Positions 1 to 8,864 are shown, numbered from the stretch's first letter. The stretch is 64,000 nt of DNA from Thermasporomyces sp040195635 (GCF_040195635.1 NZ_JBEFTX010000023.1:1-64000), one strand, 5' to 3'. Notes: generated by a model not told the origin, from the letters alone. Numbers and translations: made by a program.

Positions 1-192
1 CGTAGACACCATCGCGCCAAACACGAAGGCGGCTGGTGGTGGACCCAGAACCAACCCGGCCACCTCACCACCCAAAGCCCTCTCGGCCACACCTACACCG
101 TCGACCCCGAACCACCGCCCACCACCGCCCACCACCGACCCCACCGAACCGATCACCCGCCAACCGGCACCGGCTCAACCGGCACCGGTTGA
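1..192 (+). CDS. C-terminal end of a DUF222/HNH endonuclease-type protein (5' truncated)
   Basis: Frame 1 is open from the first base to TGA at 190-192. It reads RRHHRAKHEGGWWWTQ followed by GHLTTQSPLGHTYTVDPEP, the usual C-terminus of actinobacterial DUF222/13E12-repeat proteins with an HNH nuclease domain; the leading R-R-H-H lies just after the HNH core. Codons end mostly in C, with CAA and GAA preferred, unlike most of the window but like wzt1 at 39 kb. These genes are multicopy in actinobacteria and their role is unproven. The tail after the conserved part is Pro/Thr/Gly-rich low complexity. The rest of the gene lies outside the window. Confidence 0.8.
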   Translation, partial: RRHHRAKHEGGWWWTQNQPGHLTTQSPLGHTYTVDPEPPPTTAHHRPHRTDHPPTGTGSTGTG

Positions 193-216
193 GCCGGTAC
201 CGGTTGAGCCGGTACC
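172..216 (+). terminator. Hairpin and 15-bp tandem repeat over the stop codon
   Basis: GGCTCAACC (172-180) pairs perfectly with GGTTGAGCC (187-195) across a 6-nt loop, and the stop codon lies in the second arm. The unit GGTTGAGCCGGTACC is then repeated at 187-201 and 202-216. A U-tract is absent, as is common for high-GC terminators, so this is either a terminator or a small repeat expansion at the gene end. Confidence 0.4.
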
Positions 217-663
217 GACCTGACGGCGTTCGACCGACCAGGTTCCGCTCCACCAGTCGGTCCGGCTTGATCGGTCACGGCCCTCATCGGCTCTGCCCCA
301 GTCGGCACGACATCGGCAGGAGCGGCGGATCGGGGGTTGGGGGACGTGGATCCAAGTCAATCCAAGACACCGGCGCCGAGCTAGGACCCGCGAACATCTT
401 CGGGTCCGCTGACCGGGGCATCAAGGTCAAGGTCTCCCTGAGGCCGTCGCGTGCGCCACGTGGGCTCGCCGCCCGCCGCCATGAGCTTGGCGGGGACCCT
501 TCGGTGGGCCGCTGACCTGGGCGTACGTACGTCCTCGACCGGACGTGACGTCTCAGGCACTGGGACGGTGCATTCGGTCCGCGGGCACTCAGGCAGGATG
601 GGCGGGACCGGCAGTCTGTGCGCTCGTCAACCACGAGCTCATCCACAACGGAGCGTGACAACC
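217..663. other. Intergenic stretch with no recognisable gene
   Basis: About 450 bp between the HNH gene tail and the sugar isomerase gene. Open frames here have Pro/Arg/His-rich shadow composition and no family similarity. The regulatory region of the following catabolic operon must lie in its 3' part, but I could not identify a convincing -35/-10 pair or operator. Confidence 0.5.
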
Positions 664-1467
664 ATGGCGACACCCCTCGCCCTCCAGCTTTACACCGTCC
701 GCGACGCACTCGCCGCGGACCGTGCGGCGGCACTTGCCCGCGCGGCCGAGCAGGGTTTCCGCGCCGTCGAGGCGTTCGGTATCGGCAACGCGCAACGGGA
801 TGTCGCCGACCGGCTGGCCGACGCGCGCACGTTCCGGGCCGAGCTCGACGCCAACGGCCTCAAGGTCGTGGCGGTGCACGGATCGGTGTCAGCGGGCGAG
901 GAGGCCGATGCGGTCTACGACGAGTTGGAGATCCTCGGCACCGACCGGTTGATCGCCCCGGTTCCGGGCGCGGTCGCCGGCGTCGACGGCAAGGCGCTGG
1001 CCACCGCCGGGGGCGTGAAGCTGCTCGCCGAGGGGCTCAACGCCGCGGCGGCTCGCGCCGAGTCCCGGGGAGTCAAGGTCGGTTACCACAACCACGACTT
1101 CGAGTGGCAGCCCGTCGAGGACGGCACGCCCGCCTACGACCTCCTGGTGAGCAACCTCGACCCGCGGGTCTTCCTCGAGGTCGACGTCTACTGGGCGCAC
1201 ACGGCGGGCCAGAACCCGGCCGAGGTCATCACGTCCTACGTTGACCGGGTGTTCACCCTGCACGTCAAGGACGGCCCCGGCGTCCGCGACCAGCTCCAGA
1301 CGGCGGTCGGCGAAGGGTCGGTCGACAACGTCGCCGCGATCGCTGCCGGCACCAATGTCGGCTACCACGTGATCGAGCTCGACGAGGCCGCCGGTGATCC
1401 GTTCGACGTGGCGAAGGCCGGCGGCGACTGGCTGGTCGCGCACGGCCACTCCACCTGGGCTGCCTGA
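664..1467 (+). CDS. Sugar phosphate isomerase/epimerase (AP endonuclease 2-like TIM barrel)
   Basis: 267 aa, normal for the xylose-isomerase-like TIM-barrel family (IolE/IolI/DUF6379-type sugar isomerases). Family marks are the N-terminal LALQLYTVRDAL strand, GVKVGYHNHDFEW with the metal-site His/Asp region, FLEVDVYWAHTAGQNP and LHVKDGPG. The ATG at 664 is chosen because the conserved barrel begins at once and GGAG lies about 10 nt upstream; an extension to 451 is open but reads as non-coding. It is the first gene of an apparent operon with the FAH hydrolase and SDR dehydrogenase, so it probably isomerises or epimerises a sugar or sugar acid. The exact substrate cannot be read from the sequence. 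Confidence 0.85.
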   Translation: MATPLALQLYTVRDALAADRAAALARAAEQGFRAVEAFGIGNAQRDVADRLADARTFRAELDANGLKVVAVHGSVSAGEEADAVYDELEILGTDRLIAPVPGAVAGVDGKALATAGGVKLLAEGLNAAAARAESRGVKVGYHNHDFEWQPVEDGTPAYDLLVSNLDPRVFLEVDVYWAHTAGQNPAEVITSYVDRVFTLHVKDGPGVRDQLQTAVGEGSVDNVAAIAAGTNVGYHVIELDEAAGDPFDVAKAGGDWLVAHGHSTWAA

Positions 1468-1527
1468 CCGTAGGCGCCCGCACTCCGTGCCCGTGGCTCC
1501 ACCCTCACCTGTCAAGGAGGCATTGAC

Positions 1528-2400
1528 GTGCAGCTGTTGCGCTTGGGGAACATCGGTGAGGAGCGCCCCGCCGTACGCACCGATGACGGCAGGCTCTTCG
1601 ACCTCTCGTCGCTGACCAGTGACACCGGTGGCGACATCAACGGCGACTTCCTGGCGAACGACGGGATCGGCCGAGCCCGGGCCGCGGTCACGGATGGCGG
1701 GTTGCCGGCGCTCGACGACCCTGGCGACGGCAGCGGCCTGCGGATCGGTGCGCCTATTGCCCGGCCGACGGCCGTGCTGTGCATCGGCCAGAACTACGCC
1801 GCCCACGCCGCCGAGTCCGGGTCGCCGCCGCCGGACACGCCGATTCTGTTCTTCAAACACCCCAACACCGTGGTCGGCCCGTACGACGACGTACGCATCC
1901 CCCGTGTCGCCGAGAAGACCGACTGGGAGGTCGAGCTCGGTGTGGTGATCGGCAAGAGGGTGCGTTACCTCGACTCGCCCGAACAGGCGCTCAACCACGT
2001 GGCCGGATACGTCGTCTCCAACGACGTGTCGGAGCGGGCGTTCCAGCAGGAACAGTCCGGCGGCCAGTGGTCGAAGGGCAAGTGCGCCGAGACGTTCAAC
2101 CCGCTCGGCCCGTGGCTCGTGCCGGCCGACGAGGTGACGCCGGGCAAGCTGGGGTTGCGTTCGTATGTCAATGGCGACGTACGCCAGGACTCCACGACCA
2201 CGGACATGATCTTCGACGTGGCCTATCTCATCTGGCACCTGTCGCAGTACCTCGTCCTCGAGCCGGGCGACCTGCTCAACACGGGAACGCCGCAGGGTGT
2301 CGCGCTTTCCGGGCGTTTCCCGTACCTCCAGGTGGGTGACGTCATGGAGCTGGAGATCGACGGGCTCGGGCGGCAGCGGCAGCGGCTGGTCGAGGCCTGA
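1528..2400 (+). CDS. Fumarylacetoacetate hydrolase family protein (probable diketo-deoxy-sugar-acid hydrolase)
   Basis: 290 aa. The GTG start is fixed by a strong AAGGAGG at 1514-1520. The FAH fold is clear: IGQNYAAHAAESG, PILFFKHPNTVVGPYDD, the metal-binding set KTDWEVELGVVIGK and YVVSNDVSERAFQ, then LLNTGTPQGVAL. In non-phosphorylating L-fucose or L-rhamnose pathways a protein of this family cleaves 2,4-diketo-3-deoxy-fuconate or -rhamnonate to pyruvate and lactate, and an SDR supplies the diketo acid. The adjacent SDR and the fucosidase at 16.9 kb make that the best guess. Ureidoglycolate lyase-like or other FAH activities remain possible. Confidence 0.85.
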   Translation: MQLLRLGNIGEERPAVRTDDGRLFDLSSLTSDTGGDINGDFLANDGIGRARAAVTDGGLPALDDPGDGSGLRIGAPIARPTAVLCIGQNYAAHAAESGSPPPDTPILFFKHPNTVVGPYDDVRIPRVAEKTDWEVELGVVIGKRVRYLDSPEQALNHVAGYVVSNDVSERAFQQEQSGGQWSKGKCAETFNPLGPWLVPADEVTPGKLGLRSYVNGDVRQDSTTTDMIFDVAYLIWHLSQYLVLEPGDLLNTGTPQGVALSGRFPYLQVGDVMELEIDGLGRQRQRLVEA

Positions 2401-2444
2401 GCGGCGCCACCACCGGACCACCGGAACGTACAGCGGAGAAGGCG

Positions 2445-3197
2445 ATGGGTGATTTCGACAGGTTGGCAGCGGCCGTCACCGGCGGTGCGTCGGGCATCGG
2501 GTTGGCGGTCGCGGAGCTCCTGGCCGCGCGAGGCGCGCAGGTCGCCTGCCTCGACCTCAACGCCAAGGAGGTGGGGGAGCCGCTCGTCGGGGTGCAGTGC
2601 GATGTCACCGACGACGCGTCCGTCCGCACGGCGATCGAGACGGTCGTCGAGCAGTTCGGCCGGCTCGACATCGTGGTCAACAACGCCGGCATCGGGGCTC
2701 AGGGCACGGTGGCCGACAACGACGACTCGGAATGGCACCGTGTCCTCGACGTCAACGTGGTCGGGATGGCCCGGGTGAGCCGGGCGGCGCTCCCGCACCT
2801 GCGGAAGTCGCCGTCGGCTGCGATCGTCAACACCTGCTCCGTTGCGGCGACGGCGGGTATCCCGCAGCGCGTGCTCTACAGCGCGTCCAAGGGGGCCGTG
2901 CGTTCGCTGACGATGGCGATGGCGGCGGACCATGTCCACGAGGGCATCCGGGTCAACTGCGTCAACCCGGGCACGGCCGACACCCCGTGGATCGGCCGGC
3001 TGCTCGACCGGGCCGACGATCCCGTCGCCGAGCGCAAGGCCCTGGAGGCCCGCCAGCCGATGGGCCGGCTGGTCTCCCCACACGAAGTGGCGTCGGCGAT
3101 CGTCTATCTCGCGTCGCCCGCGGCCGGTGCGAGCACTGGCGTCGAGGTCTTCGTCGACGGCGGGATGCAGAACCTCCGCCTTCGTCCGCGGACGTGA
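2445..3197 (+). CDS. SDR family NAD(P)-dependent oxidoreductase (probable 2-keto-3-deoxy-fuconate dehydrogenase type)
   Basis: 250 aa classical short-chain dehydrogenase. The cofactor motif is TGGASGIG, Asp in CLDLN suggests NAD preference, NNAG follows, then the catalytic Tyr/Lys motif YSASK and the NPGTADTPW loop. Start ATG 2445 follows GGAGAAGG. It lies 44 bp after the FAH hydrolase gene on the same strand. The pair matches the last two steps of diketo-type L-fucose/L-rhamnose catabolism, where the SDR oxidises 2-keto-3-deoxy-L-fuconate at C4. Substrate assignment is inference from context; the SDR fold itself is certain. Confidence 0.85.
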   Translation: MGDFDRLAAAVTGGASGIGLAVAELLAARGAQVACLDLNAKEVGEPLVGVQCDVTDDASVRTAIETVVEQFGRLDIVVNNAGIGAQGTVADNDDSEWHRVLDVNVVGMARVSRAALPHLRKSPSAAIVNTCSVAATAGIPQRVLYSASKGAVRSLTMAMAADHVHEGIRVNCVNPGTADTPWIGRLLDRADDPVAERKALEARQPMGRLVSPHEVASAIVYLASPAAGASTGVEVFVDGGMQNLRLRPRT

Positions 3198-3206
3198 CGA
3201 AAGCCG

Positions 3207-3842
3207 TCAGGTTCCCTTCGTCCACAGGTCCGGCCACCTGACCCCCAGGTCGCCGAGCAGGCGCCGGAGCAGGGGCAGGGAGAGCCCCACCACGTTGTGG
3301 TGGTCGCCCTCGATCCGGTCGACGAATGCACCGCCGAGTCCGTCGATCGTGAACCCGCCCGCGACCGCGAGCGGTTCGCCGGTACCTACGTACGCCTCGA
3401 TCTCGGCGTCGGTCACGTCCGCGAAGTGGACGACGGTCGAGCCGACGGCAGCGGCAGTCTGTCCGGAAACGGCATCGACAACGCAGTGCCCGGTGTGCAG
3501 GATGCCGGCGCGACCGCGCATCTGACGCCACCGGCGGACAGCCTCGGTGGCCGTCCCCGGCTTGCCCAGGACCTCGCCGGCCAACTCCAGGACCGAGTCG
3601 CAGCCGATGACGAGGGCCGGTTCACTCGGGAGATTGTCCTTCACCGCAAGGGCTTTGCGGCAGGCGAGTGTGAGTGCGTGCTGTGCCGCGCTCTCTTCTG
3701 CCACACCGTCCTCGTCAACCCCGGACACGATCACCGTGGGCTCGATACCGGCGGCCCGCAGCGTCGCGAGCCGGGCTGGTGAGGCCGAGGCGAGGACAAG
3801 GCGATGGTGGTTGGGTTGCTTTGGATGGGGCACGGGCCGCAT
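3207..3842 (-). CDS. maf: Maf-like nucleotide pyrophosphatase
   Basis: 211 aa. The Maf signature is present: LVLASASPARLATLRAAGI near the N-terminus, ALVIGCDSVLELAGEVLGKP with the catalytic Asp, and VAGGFTIDGLGGAFVD near the C-terminus. These enzymes hydrolyse non-canonical or excess nucleoside triphosphates and have been linked to division arrest. The ATG at 3842 starts just before the conserved strand; a longer frame upstream is not needed. It converges on the SDR gene with a 9-bp gap. In M. tuberculosis maf (Rv3282) lies beside accE5, and here it marks the edge of the same block, with metE, the Nramp-like gene and others inserted between them. Confidence 0.92.
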   Translation of the reverse strand: MRPVPHPKQPNHHRLVLASASPARLATLRAAGIEPTVIVSGVDEDGVAEESAAQHALTLACRKALAVKDNLPSEPALVIGCDSVLELAGEVLGKPGTATEAVRRWRQMRGRAGILHTGHCVVDAVSGQTAAAVGSTVVHFADVTDAEIEAYVGTGEPLAVAGGFTIDGLGGAFVDRIEGDHHNVVGLSLPLLRRLLGDLGVRWPDLWTKGT

Positions 3843-3952
3843 CCTACGAGGGTCGCCCTGACGCCTGCTGTCCGTGTCGGTAGTGTCGCGTGCGGTCACC
3901 CCGCGGACTCGGTAGGGTCACGTCGGCAAGATCTGTGCCCCTGAGGAGACCT

Positions 3953-5299
3953 GTGGAGAAAGAGCCGGCTGACCTTCCGACCGTTCTTGCGTACGAAATC
4001 GAACAACGCATCGAGTCGGGATATGACGTGGCGGCTGTGCAAGCCCAGCTTGACGCCGACCATGGCGAGATGACGGTCACCCGCGCCCGTCTCCTCCTCG
4101 ACCAGATGGCCGAGCTGAAACAGTCCGCGGAATGGCCCTACCACGAACCCTCAACCAAGGCCGAGATCGAGGCCGAACTCCCGCCGACGCGCATCCGTAG
4201 CCGCGGCCAGCGGCCGATCGGTGCGGCCGAGTTGCGGGACCGGATCGAGGCCGCGTGGCTCGGAAGGTGTGCCGGCAACTGCCTCGGCAAACCCGTCGAG
4301 AACGGCGAGCACTGGACGCCCGAACGCCTGCGCAGCTACCTCGAACAGACCCACAACTACCCGATCCGCGACTACGTGACGCGGCTCGACCCGATGCCCG
4401 AGGGCTACGTCCTCAACCCGTGCTGGACACAGACGACCAAGGGACGGATCACCTGTGTACCGCGCGACGACGACCTCGACTACACACTGCTCGGCCTGCA
4501 CCTGTTGGAGACGAAGGGCTTCGACTTCACCACCGCCGACGTGGCCGCCGAATGGCTCCTGCGGCTTCCGTACCACCTCACCTACACCGCTGAGCGGGCG
4601 ACCTACCGCAACCTCGTCAACGGCGTCGACCCGTCCGTCGCCGCCGTGATGGACAATCCGTACCGCGAGTGGATCGGAGCGCAGATCCGGGGCGACGTCT
4701 TCGGCTACGTGTGCGCCGGCCGGCCGCGGGACGCGGCCCTGATGGCGTTCGAGGACGCGGCGCTTTCCCATGTGGGCAACGGGATCTACGGCGAGATGTG
4801 GGCGGCCGCGCTGGTGGCGGCGGCGTTCACGGCCGGGACGTTGCGGGAGGCCGTCGAGGAGTCGATCAACCACGTGCCGCAGCGGACCCGGCTGGTCGAG
4901 GCGCTCACCTGGGCGGTCTGGGTCCGGGACTCGAAGGTCGGTTGGGACGACGCGTTGACCCAACTGCGGGAACGCTACGGCCGTTACCACTGGGTGCACA
5001 CGATCAACAACGCCGCAGCCTGCGTGTTGGCCCTGCTCTACGCCGAGGACGACTACACCAGGGCGATCGGGCTGACCGTGCAAGCCGGCCTTGACACCGA
5101 CTCCAATGGCGCGACGGTGGGTTCGGTCGCCGGCGCCTTCGTGGGAAGGGGTGGGTTGCCGCGGCACTGGACCTCGCCATTTGCCGACACCTTGCGCAGC
5201 GGTCTCTACGGGTTCGACCGGAGCAGCATCCGCGACGTTGCGCAACGGACCTTCGCACTGGCTCGTACGTACTCCTCCCAGCGCGTCCTTCACCCCTGA
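3953..5299 (+). CDS. ADP-ribosylglycohydrolase family protein
   Basis: 448 aa from a GTG with GAGGAG seven nt upstream. Residues ~75-440 form an ADP-ribosyl-glycohydrolase (DraG/ARH-like) fold: LGRCAGNCLGKPVE matches the first helix motif, RDDDLDYTLLGLHLLE is the variant of the DDT metal site, and LDTDSNGATVGSVAGAFVG is the second metal-binding loop. An N-terminal ~75-aa helical segment precedes the domain. Divergent from maf. Sugar-linked members often sit with catabolic genes and AraC regulators, as here, so it may cleave a sugar- or nucleoside-linked substrate and not a modified protein; the sequence does not decide this. Confidence 0.85.
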   Translation: MEKEPADLPTVLAYEIEQRIESGYDVAAVQAQLDADHGEMTVTRARLLLDQMAELKQSAEWPYHEPSTKAEIEAELPPTRIRSRGQRPIGAAELRDRIEAAWLGRCAGNCLGKPVENGEHWTPERLRSYLEQTHNYPIRDYVTRLDPMPEGYVLNPCWTQTTKGRITCVPRDDDLDYTLLGLHLLETKGFDFTTADVAAEWLLRLPYHLTYTAERATYRNLVNGVDPSVAAVMDNPYREWIGAQIRGDVFGYVCAGRPRDAALMAFEDAALSHVGNGIYGEMWAAALVAAAFTAGTLREAVEESINHVPQRTRLVEALTWAVWVRDSKVGWDDALTQLRERYGRYHWVHTINNAAACVLALLYAEDDYTRAIGLTVQAGLDTDSNGATVGSVAGAFVGRGGLPRHWTSPFADTLRSGLYGFDRSSIRDVAQRTFALARTYSSQRVLHP

Positions 5300-5344
5300 C
5301 CAGGTCCTCCCCTGACCAGGTCCTCCCCCTGACCAGGTCTGGTC
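5293..5344. repeat. Three tandem ~16-bp repeats at a convergent gene junction
   Basis: CCTGACCAGGTCCTCC occurs three times with 16-17 bp spacing, the last copy running into the inverted repeat GACCAGGTCTGGTC (5331-5344). The first copy contains the stop codon of the ADP-ribosylglycohydrolase gene. The position between convergent genes suggests it takes part in termination, but it may just be a small slippage expansion. Confidence 0.6.
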
Positions 5345-5353
5345 GGGCCACGT

Positions 5354-6283
5354 CTACGCGTCGTCGACGAGCAGGCGGTGCGCAATGGGCAGGAGGCCGG
5401 CCGGGGTGAGCGGCGCGAGTGGATCGTCGGAGCCCCGGTCGGTGCGGTAGGTGCGCGGCGGGACGCCGTACACCGCGCGAAACCGGCGGGAGAAGTGGAA
5501 CGGATTGGCGAAGCCGCACGCGCTCGCGACCGCTCCGACGGTGAGGTTGCTGCGCTGGAGCAGGGTGGCCGACCGGGCCAGCCGGACCAGCTCGATCGCC
5601 GCGACCGGTCCGATCCCGTACTCCGCCCGGAACAACCGGCTCAGGTGTCCTGTGGATATGCCCGCCGCAGCGGCCATCTCGGTGAGCGCGAGCGGTGTGG
5701 TCCCACCGCCACGCCAGGTCCGACGAAGGTGGTCGGCGAGCCGCGCGAGGTACGGATGGATCTCGTCGCCTTCGTCATCGGCCGGAACGGGACCACGGAC
5801 GAACAGGTCGAGCAGGAAGCCAAGGACGTCGGTCGTGCGGTCGTTCTGGCCCGTGCGCGTGGTTCCCGGCTGGGTCCCGCGAGCCCTTCCCCGGCCAAGC
5901 CACAGGGAGTACCGGCACAGTGCCGCGAGCGGGTCGGCCGGGGTCAGCGCCCGGGAGATCGGCCAGGTTTCCGGTGGTCCGAGCGTGTCGAGATCAGCTT
6001 CGACCACCCGGAAATGGACGAACGCATGCAGCGATGCCCGCGTCGGGTCCCAGGCGAAGTGGTCCCGCATCCCCGGGCGGGCGAGGAGCAGGGTGCCGGG
6101 TCGCAGGTGGCGGTGCGTCGGCGGTTCCGGGCGCGTGCTGTCGGGCTCGTCGCAGGTCCAGCGCGCGCTCCCGGCGAGGAGCCAGACGAACTCGTAGTCG
6201 ACCAGCGTCCGTGGTCCGAAGGTGGCGCCAGGCGGGTAGTGCGCCACCTCCGGACCGATCCGGACGACCACACGGCATGTCAC
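5354..6283 (-). CDS. AraC family transcriptional regulator
   Basis: 309 aa. The N-terminal half is a cupin-like ligand domain (PPGATFGPRTLVDYEFVWLL) and the last ~100 residues hold two helix-turn-helix units: MAAAAGISTGHLSRLFRAEY and GAVASACGFANPFHFSRRFR, ending in GVPPRTYR. Members of this architecture usually sense a carbohydrate and regulate nearby catabolic genes. It converges on the ADP-ribosylglycohydrolase gene and lies 28 bp before metE on the same strand, so its target could be the former or a distant sugar operon. Start ATG 6283 is the first in the frame. Confidence 0.85.
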   Translation of the reverse strand: MTCRVVVRIGPEVAHYPPGATFGPRTLVDYEFVWLLAGSARWTCDEPDSTRPEPPTHRHLRPGTLLLARPGMRDHFAWDPTRASLHAFVHFRVVEADLDTLGPPETWPISRALTPADPLAALCRYSLWLGRGRARGTQPGTTRTGQNDRTTDVLGFLLDLFVRGPVPADDEGDEIHPYLARLADHLRRTWRGGGTTPLALTEMAAAAGISTGHLSRLFRAEYGIGPVAAIELVRLARSATLLQRSNLTVGAVASACGFANPFHFSRRFRAVYGVPPRTYRTDRGSDDPLAPLTPAGLLPIAHRLLVDDA

Positions 6284-6311
6284 GAACAGACAGGTTAGGC
6301 CGTCCGGGATC

Positions 6312-8594
6312 TCAGGTGGACAGGCTGGACCTCACCCGGCGGGTGGCCTCGACCATGTGCCGTAGCGCCGGCTCGACCTCGGCGTAGCCGCGGGTCTTGA
6401 GTCCGCAGTCGGGGTTGACCCACAGCCGGTCGACCTCCACCGCCTCCAGCGCGAGCCGCAGCGCGGTCTCGATCTCGTCGGTGCTCGGCACGCGGGGCGA
6501 GTGGATGTCGTACACCCCGGGCCCGATACCTCGCTGGTAGCCCGCCCGTGCGAGGTCGGCGACGAGTTCCATCCGGGACCGGGCCGCCTCCACGCTGGTG
6601 ACGTCGGCGTCGAGCGCGTCGATGGTGTCGACGATCTCCCCGAACTCCGAATAGCACATGTGCGAGTGGATCTGGGTGCCGTCGGAGACCCCCGACGTCG
6701 CCAGTCGGAACGCCGCCACCGCCCACGCGACGTAGTCCGGTTGCTGCGCTGCTCGCAACGGCAACAGCTCCCGCAGGGCCGGCTCGTCCACCTGGATGTA
6801 GCGGATGCCCGCCGCCTCCAGGTCGCGGATCTCGTCCCGCAGCGCCAGCGCCACCTGCTTCGCGGTGTCGGCGAGCGGCTGGTCGTCGCGGACGAAGGAC
6901 CACGCGAGCATGGTCACCGGGCCTGTCAACATTCCCTTGACAGGCTTCGTCGTCCGCGACTGTGCGTACGTCGTCCATTCCACCGTCATCGGCTCGGGCC
7001 GTGACACGTCCCCTGCGAGGATCGGTGGCCGGACATAACGACTGCCGTACGACTGGACCCAGCCATGATCGGTGCTCGCGTAGCCGGCGAGGCGTTCGGC
7101 GAAGTACTGCACCATGTCGTTGCGTTCGGGCTCGCCGTGGACCAGCACGTCCAGCCCGACATCCTCCTGCAGGGCGATCACCCGGTCGATCTCTGCCCGC
7201 ATCGCGGCGTCGTAGTCGGCCGCGGAGATCCGACCCGCCCGCAGATCGGCCCGTGCGGCGCGGATCTCCTTCGTCTGCGGGAACGACCCGATCGTCGTCG
7301 TGGGCAGCAACGGCAGGTTCCCCACCGCCTTCTGGGTGGCCGCCCGGGAGGCGAAGTCGCCTCGTGGCGTGCCCTCGCCCAGCGCGGTGATCCGGGCTCG
7401 CACCCGCGCGTCAACCGCACCTTGCCGGGCCGTCGCGCGGGCGCGTGTGGCCGCGGAAAGCTCCGACTCGATCGCGGACCGCCCCTCCCGCAGCGCGCGG
7501 CCCAGCAGGACCACCTCGGCGACCTTCTGCCGGGCAAACGCCAGCCGTTCGCGAAGGTCCGCCGGCAGGCCTCGCTCCAGGTCGAGGTCGAGCGGGACAT
7601 GCAGCAGCGAGCACGAGGTGCTCACGACCAGCTCGCCGACCGAACCCAGGAGCGAGGCGGCAGTGGCGAGAGCGCCGGAGAGGTCGGTACGCCAGACGTT
7701 GCGGCCGTCGACCAGGCCGGCGAAGAGCGTCTTCCGCGCGAGTCCCGCGCCGGCGATGCGTTCGACGTCGGCCCGGCTGGTCACGAGGTCCAGCGCAACG
7801 CCCTCCACCGGCGTACGACCGAGAGTCTGCAGTGCGTCGCCGATCGCGCCGAAGTACGTGGCCACGGCCAGCTTGGGTCGCCGCTGTGGAGGCAGGCCGC
7901 CAAGCCGGTCGTAGGTCGTACGGACGGCCTGGATCTCCTCGGGTGTCCGGTCGGCGGCGAGCACCGGCTCGTCGAGCTGCACCCAGGTCGCCCCGGCGGC
8001 CGCCAGCTCCGCCAGCAGGTCGGCGTACACGTCGAGCAGGCCCGGCAGCAGGTCGAGCGGCCGGAACCCCTTGGGCGCTTCAGTGTCAGGCTTCGCCAGC
8101 AGCAGGAAGCTGACCGGGCCGAGGAGCACCGGGCGGGTGTCGATTCCGAGCGCTGCCGCCTCGCGGTACTCGACGACCGGCTTGAGAGCGGCGTCGCGGT
8201 CGAGCCGGAACGCCGTCTCCGGGCCGAGCTCCGGCACGAGGTAGTGGTAGTTGGTGTCGAACCACTTGGTCATCTCCAGTGGCGGCACCCCGGCGGTGCC
8301 ACGGGCCATCGCGAAGTAACGCTCGAGCCCCTCCAGGCCGGTGAACCGCTCCGGGATCGCGCCGACCAGTCCCGCCTGGTCGAGCACGTGGTCATAGAGC
8401 GAGAAGGTGTTGGACGGGATGTCGTCGACGCCGGCGTCGCGCAGCGACTCCCACGTCTGCCGGCGGAGTTGGACGGCGGTCTGGTGAAGAGTCTCGGCAT
8501 CGGATCGGCTCGCCCAGAACGCCTCCGCCGCGCGCTTGAGCTCGCGGCGTGGGCCGATCCGGGGATATCCGAGCACGGTCGTACGTACTGCCAT
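6312..8594 (-). CDS. metE: Cobalamin-independent methionine synthase
   Basis: 760 aa, full length. It transfers the methyl group of 5-methyltetrahydropteroyl-triglutamate to homocysteine. N-terminal domain begins TTVLGYPRIGPRRELK; the catalytic C-terminal barrel has TTTIGSFPQTKEIR, HGEPERNDMVQYF, the zinc site in THIHSHMCYSEF-like IHSHMCYSEF, and VNPDCGLKTRGY with the Zn-binding Cys. ATG 8594 is followed by the conserved N-terminus, with GGGAAGG just upstream. A cobalamin riboswitch lies in its leader, so expression should fall when B12 allows the MetH route, as in other actinobacteria. Confidence 0.97.
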   Translation of the reverse strand: MAVRTTVLGYPRIGPRRELKRAAEAFWASRSDAETLHQTAVQLRRQTWESLRDAGVDDIPSNTFSLYDHVLDQAGLVGAIPERFTGLEGLERYFAMARGTAGVPPLEMTKWFDTNYHYLVPELGPETAFRLDRDAALKPVVEYREAAALGIDTRPVLLGPVSFLLLAKPDTEAPKGFRPLDLLPGLLDVYADLLAELAAAGATWVQLDEPVLAADRTPEEIQAVRTTYDRLGGLPPQRRPKLAVATYFGAIGDALQTLGRTPVEGVALDLVTSRADVERIAGAGLARKTLFAGLVDGRNVWRTDLSGALATAASLLGSVGELVVSTSCSLLHVPLDLDLERGLPADLRERLAFARQKVAEVVLLGRALREGRSAIESELSAATRARATARQGAVDARVRARITALGEGTPRGDFASRAATQKAVGNLPLLPTTTIGSFPQTKEIRAARADLRAGRISAADYDAAMRAEIDRVIALQEDVGLDVLVHGEPERNDMVQYFAERLAGYASTDHGWVQSYGSRYVRPPILAGDVSRPEPMTVEWTTYAQSRTTKPVKGMLTGPVTMLAWSFVRDDQPLADTAKQVALALRDEIRDLEAAGIRYIQVDEPALRELLPLRAAQQPDYVAWAVAAFRLATSGVSDGTQIHSHMCYSEFGEIVDTIDALDADVTSVEAARSRMELVADLARAGYQRGIGPGVYDIHSPRVPSTDEIETALRLALEAVEVDRLWVNPDCGLKTRGYAEVEPALRHMVEATRRVRSSLST

Positions 8595-8653
8595 GGAGTC
8601 CTTCCCTCGGGAACTCAGATAGCGGACCGCGACGCCGGGGCGGCGCGCGGGCG

Positions 8654-8851
8654 GTCGGCAGGTCTTCGGACTCGTGGGCGCTCTGCGCTCTGCCTACTGG
8701 CCGTCGCTTCCCAGGCGACCGATGATGTCGGCCCAGTGCGTTCGTACGGCGGTCGTTCCCACTCACCGCTGCGGGGCAGTCCCGGAATCCCACCGGGTTC
8801 CCTCTCACCTCGCCCGGCCGGTCACGAAGGGTCGTGCCGGTCGAGCGAACC
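8654..8851 (-). promoter_or_regulatory. Cobalamin (B12) riboswitch in the metE leader
   Basis: Read on the minus strand, the leader contains GAGGGAACCCGGTG, then TTCCGGGACTGCCCC and GCAGCGGTGAG, then the distal GGCCAGTAGG and finally CCGAAGACCTGCC. These are the conserved core, L5-type and B12-box elements of the cobalamin riboswitch in the correct order and spacing. It ends about 60 bp before the metE ATG. It should bind adenosyl- or methylcobalamin and switch metE off. Outer boundaries are approximate. Confidence 0.92.
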
Positions 8852-8864
8852 AACCACACCTACG

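Noticed and set aside
5293..5344. Possible operator array for the AraC regulator
   Set aside because: The repeats lie at the 3' ends of both genes, not near a promoter, so an operator role is unlikely.
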